Origin: Mytilinidion resinicola
Lineage: Eukaryota; Ascomycota; Dothideomycetes; Mytilinidiales; Mytilinidiaceae
Length of the DNA: 64,000 bases
Reading direction: 5' to 3'
Assembly (NCBI RefSeq): GCF_010093595.1
Contig: NW_022985442.1
Coordinates: 908,261 to 972,260, forward strand
Made by a program: the position numbers and the translations under genes. This document shows positions 63,610 to 64,000 of this stretch, piece after piece. The notes below the pieces were generated by a model. The model did no database searches. It saw only the letters and a list, made by a program, of their open reading frames with translations, and was not told the DNA's origin. Each line of letters opens with the position of its first letter. Position 1 is the stretch's first letter.

Positions 63610-64000
63610 AATGACTTATTAGATGTACATATTGCTAAAAAATGAGCTGAGAATATATATAGACGGTGTTCATCTTAGCCTCGATTTCAAGAGTTCGTAA
63701 TTTGACTCAGATTAGCATGCATTTTGACAATCGGGCAACGCTGTCTGAAGCGCTCTATGGTATGAAAAGAAATCTGGAGAGGTTCTGAAATTCTCGAGCC
63801 GTGATTTAGGCGGATACTACAGACGTTTGTTGGCGTCCCTAAATTAAGTCAGAGGTAAGGAGCATTTATGTGAGGTAAACCAGAATTCCGTTAGGTATTT
63901 AAACCTCAGTCAAATTTGAGATCGAAGGTGGCCCAGAAACGCATGATGGAGCTTCTGAATCGGTAATAGGAAAATAACTTACATTGAGAATAAGAACGGG
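63610..64000. other. Intergenic region at the window end
   Basis: AT-rich 3' flank of the flavohaemoglobin gene. Nothing recognised. Confidence 0.4.

Overview
This is a stretch of filamentous ascomycete (Pezizomycotina) chromosome, most likely Dothideomycetes although the class cannot be fixed from sequence alone. Genes are split by short introns (mostly 48-75 nt) with GT...CTAAC/CTGAC...AG signals. Several families are fungal: Zn2Cys6 regulator, WSC repeats, DUF6594, Est1-type domain, 2EXR domain, and a Pab1 with an insertion in RRM4. Intron-exon structures below were rebuilt by hand from splice signals and frame.

Layout. 0.6-2.9 kb: a four-exon zinc-cluster transcription factor. 3.15-14.3 kb: an accessory block holding a decayed pogo/Fot1-type transposon with 95-bp inverted repeats, two degenerate minisatellite arrays that appear to be inverted relative to each other, an APC-superfamily permease, a 38-bp hairpin, a multidomain locus joining an Est1-type domain to two retropepsin-like domains (broken by a homopolymer frameshift and one in-frame TGA), and a divergent, damaged DUF6594 gene. 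15.5-17.8 kb: a secreted protein with six WSC domains. 18.9-21.0 kb: a second decayed pogo-type transposon. 21.9-64 kb is mainly gene space: mitochondrial Obg GTPase MTG2, an SDR oxidoreductase, a mucin-like single-pass membrane protein, a PDK1/Pkh-type kinase, a disordered Ser/Pro-rich protein, a 5'-nucleotidase-family phosphatase, a 94-aa fungal protein with three small exons, two fungal proteins of unknown role, a 2EXR protein, fructose-1,6-bisphosphatase (FBP1), a large coiled-coil protein, poly(A)-binding protein (PAB1) and flavohaemoglobin.

How the genes relate. The 22-64 kb part is unlinked housekeeping and signalling genes, not a metabolic cluster. The 3-21 kb part has the marks of a plastic region: transposons with TA target duplications, repeat arrays, and reading-frame breaks. 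Five of the six stop-type or active-site lesions seen in the transposons and the retropepsin locus fit a single C:G to T:A transition, as repeat-induced point mutation would give. The locus most worth attention is the Est1-type/retropepsin gene at 9.6-13.1 kb and its divergent DUF6594 partner.
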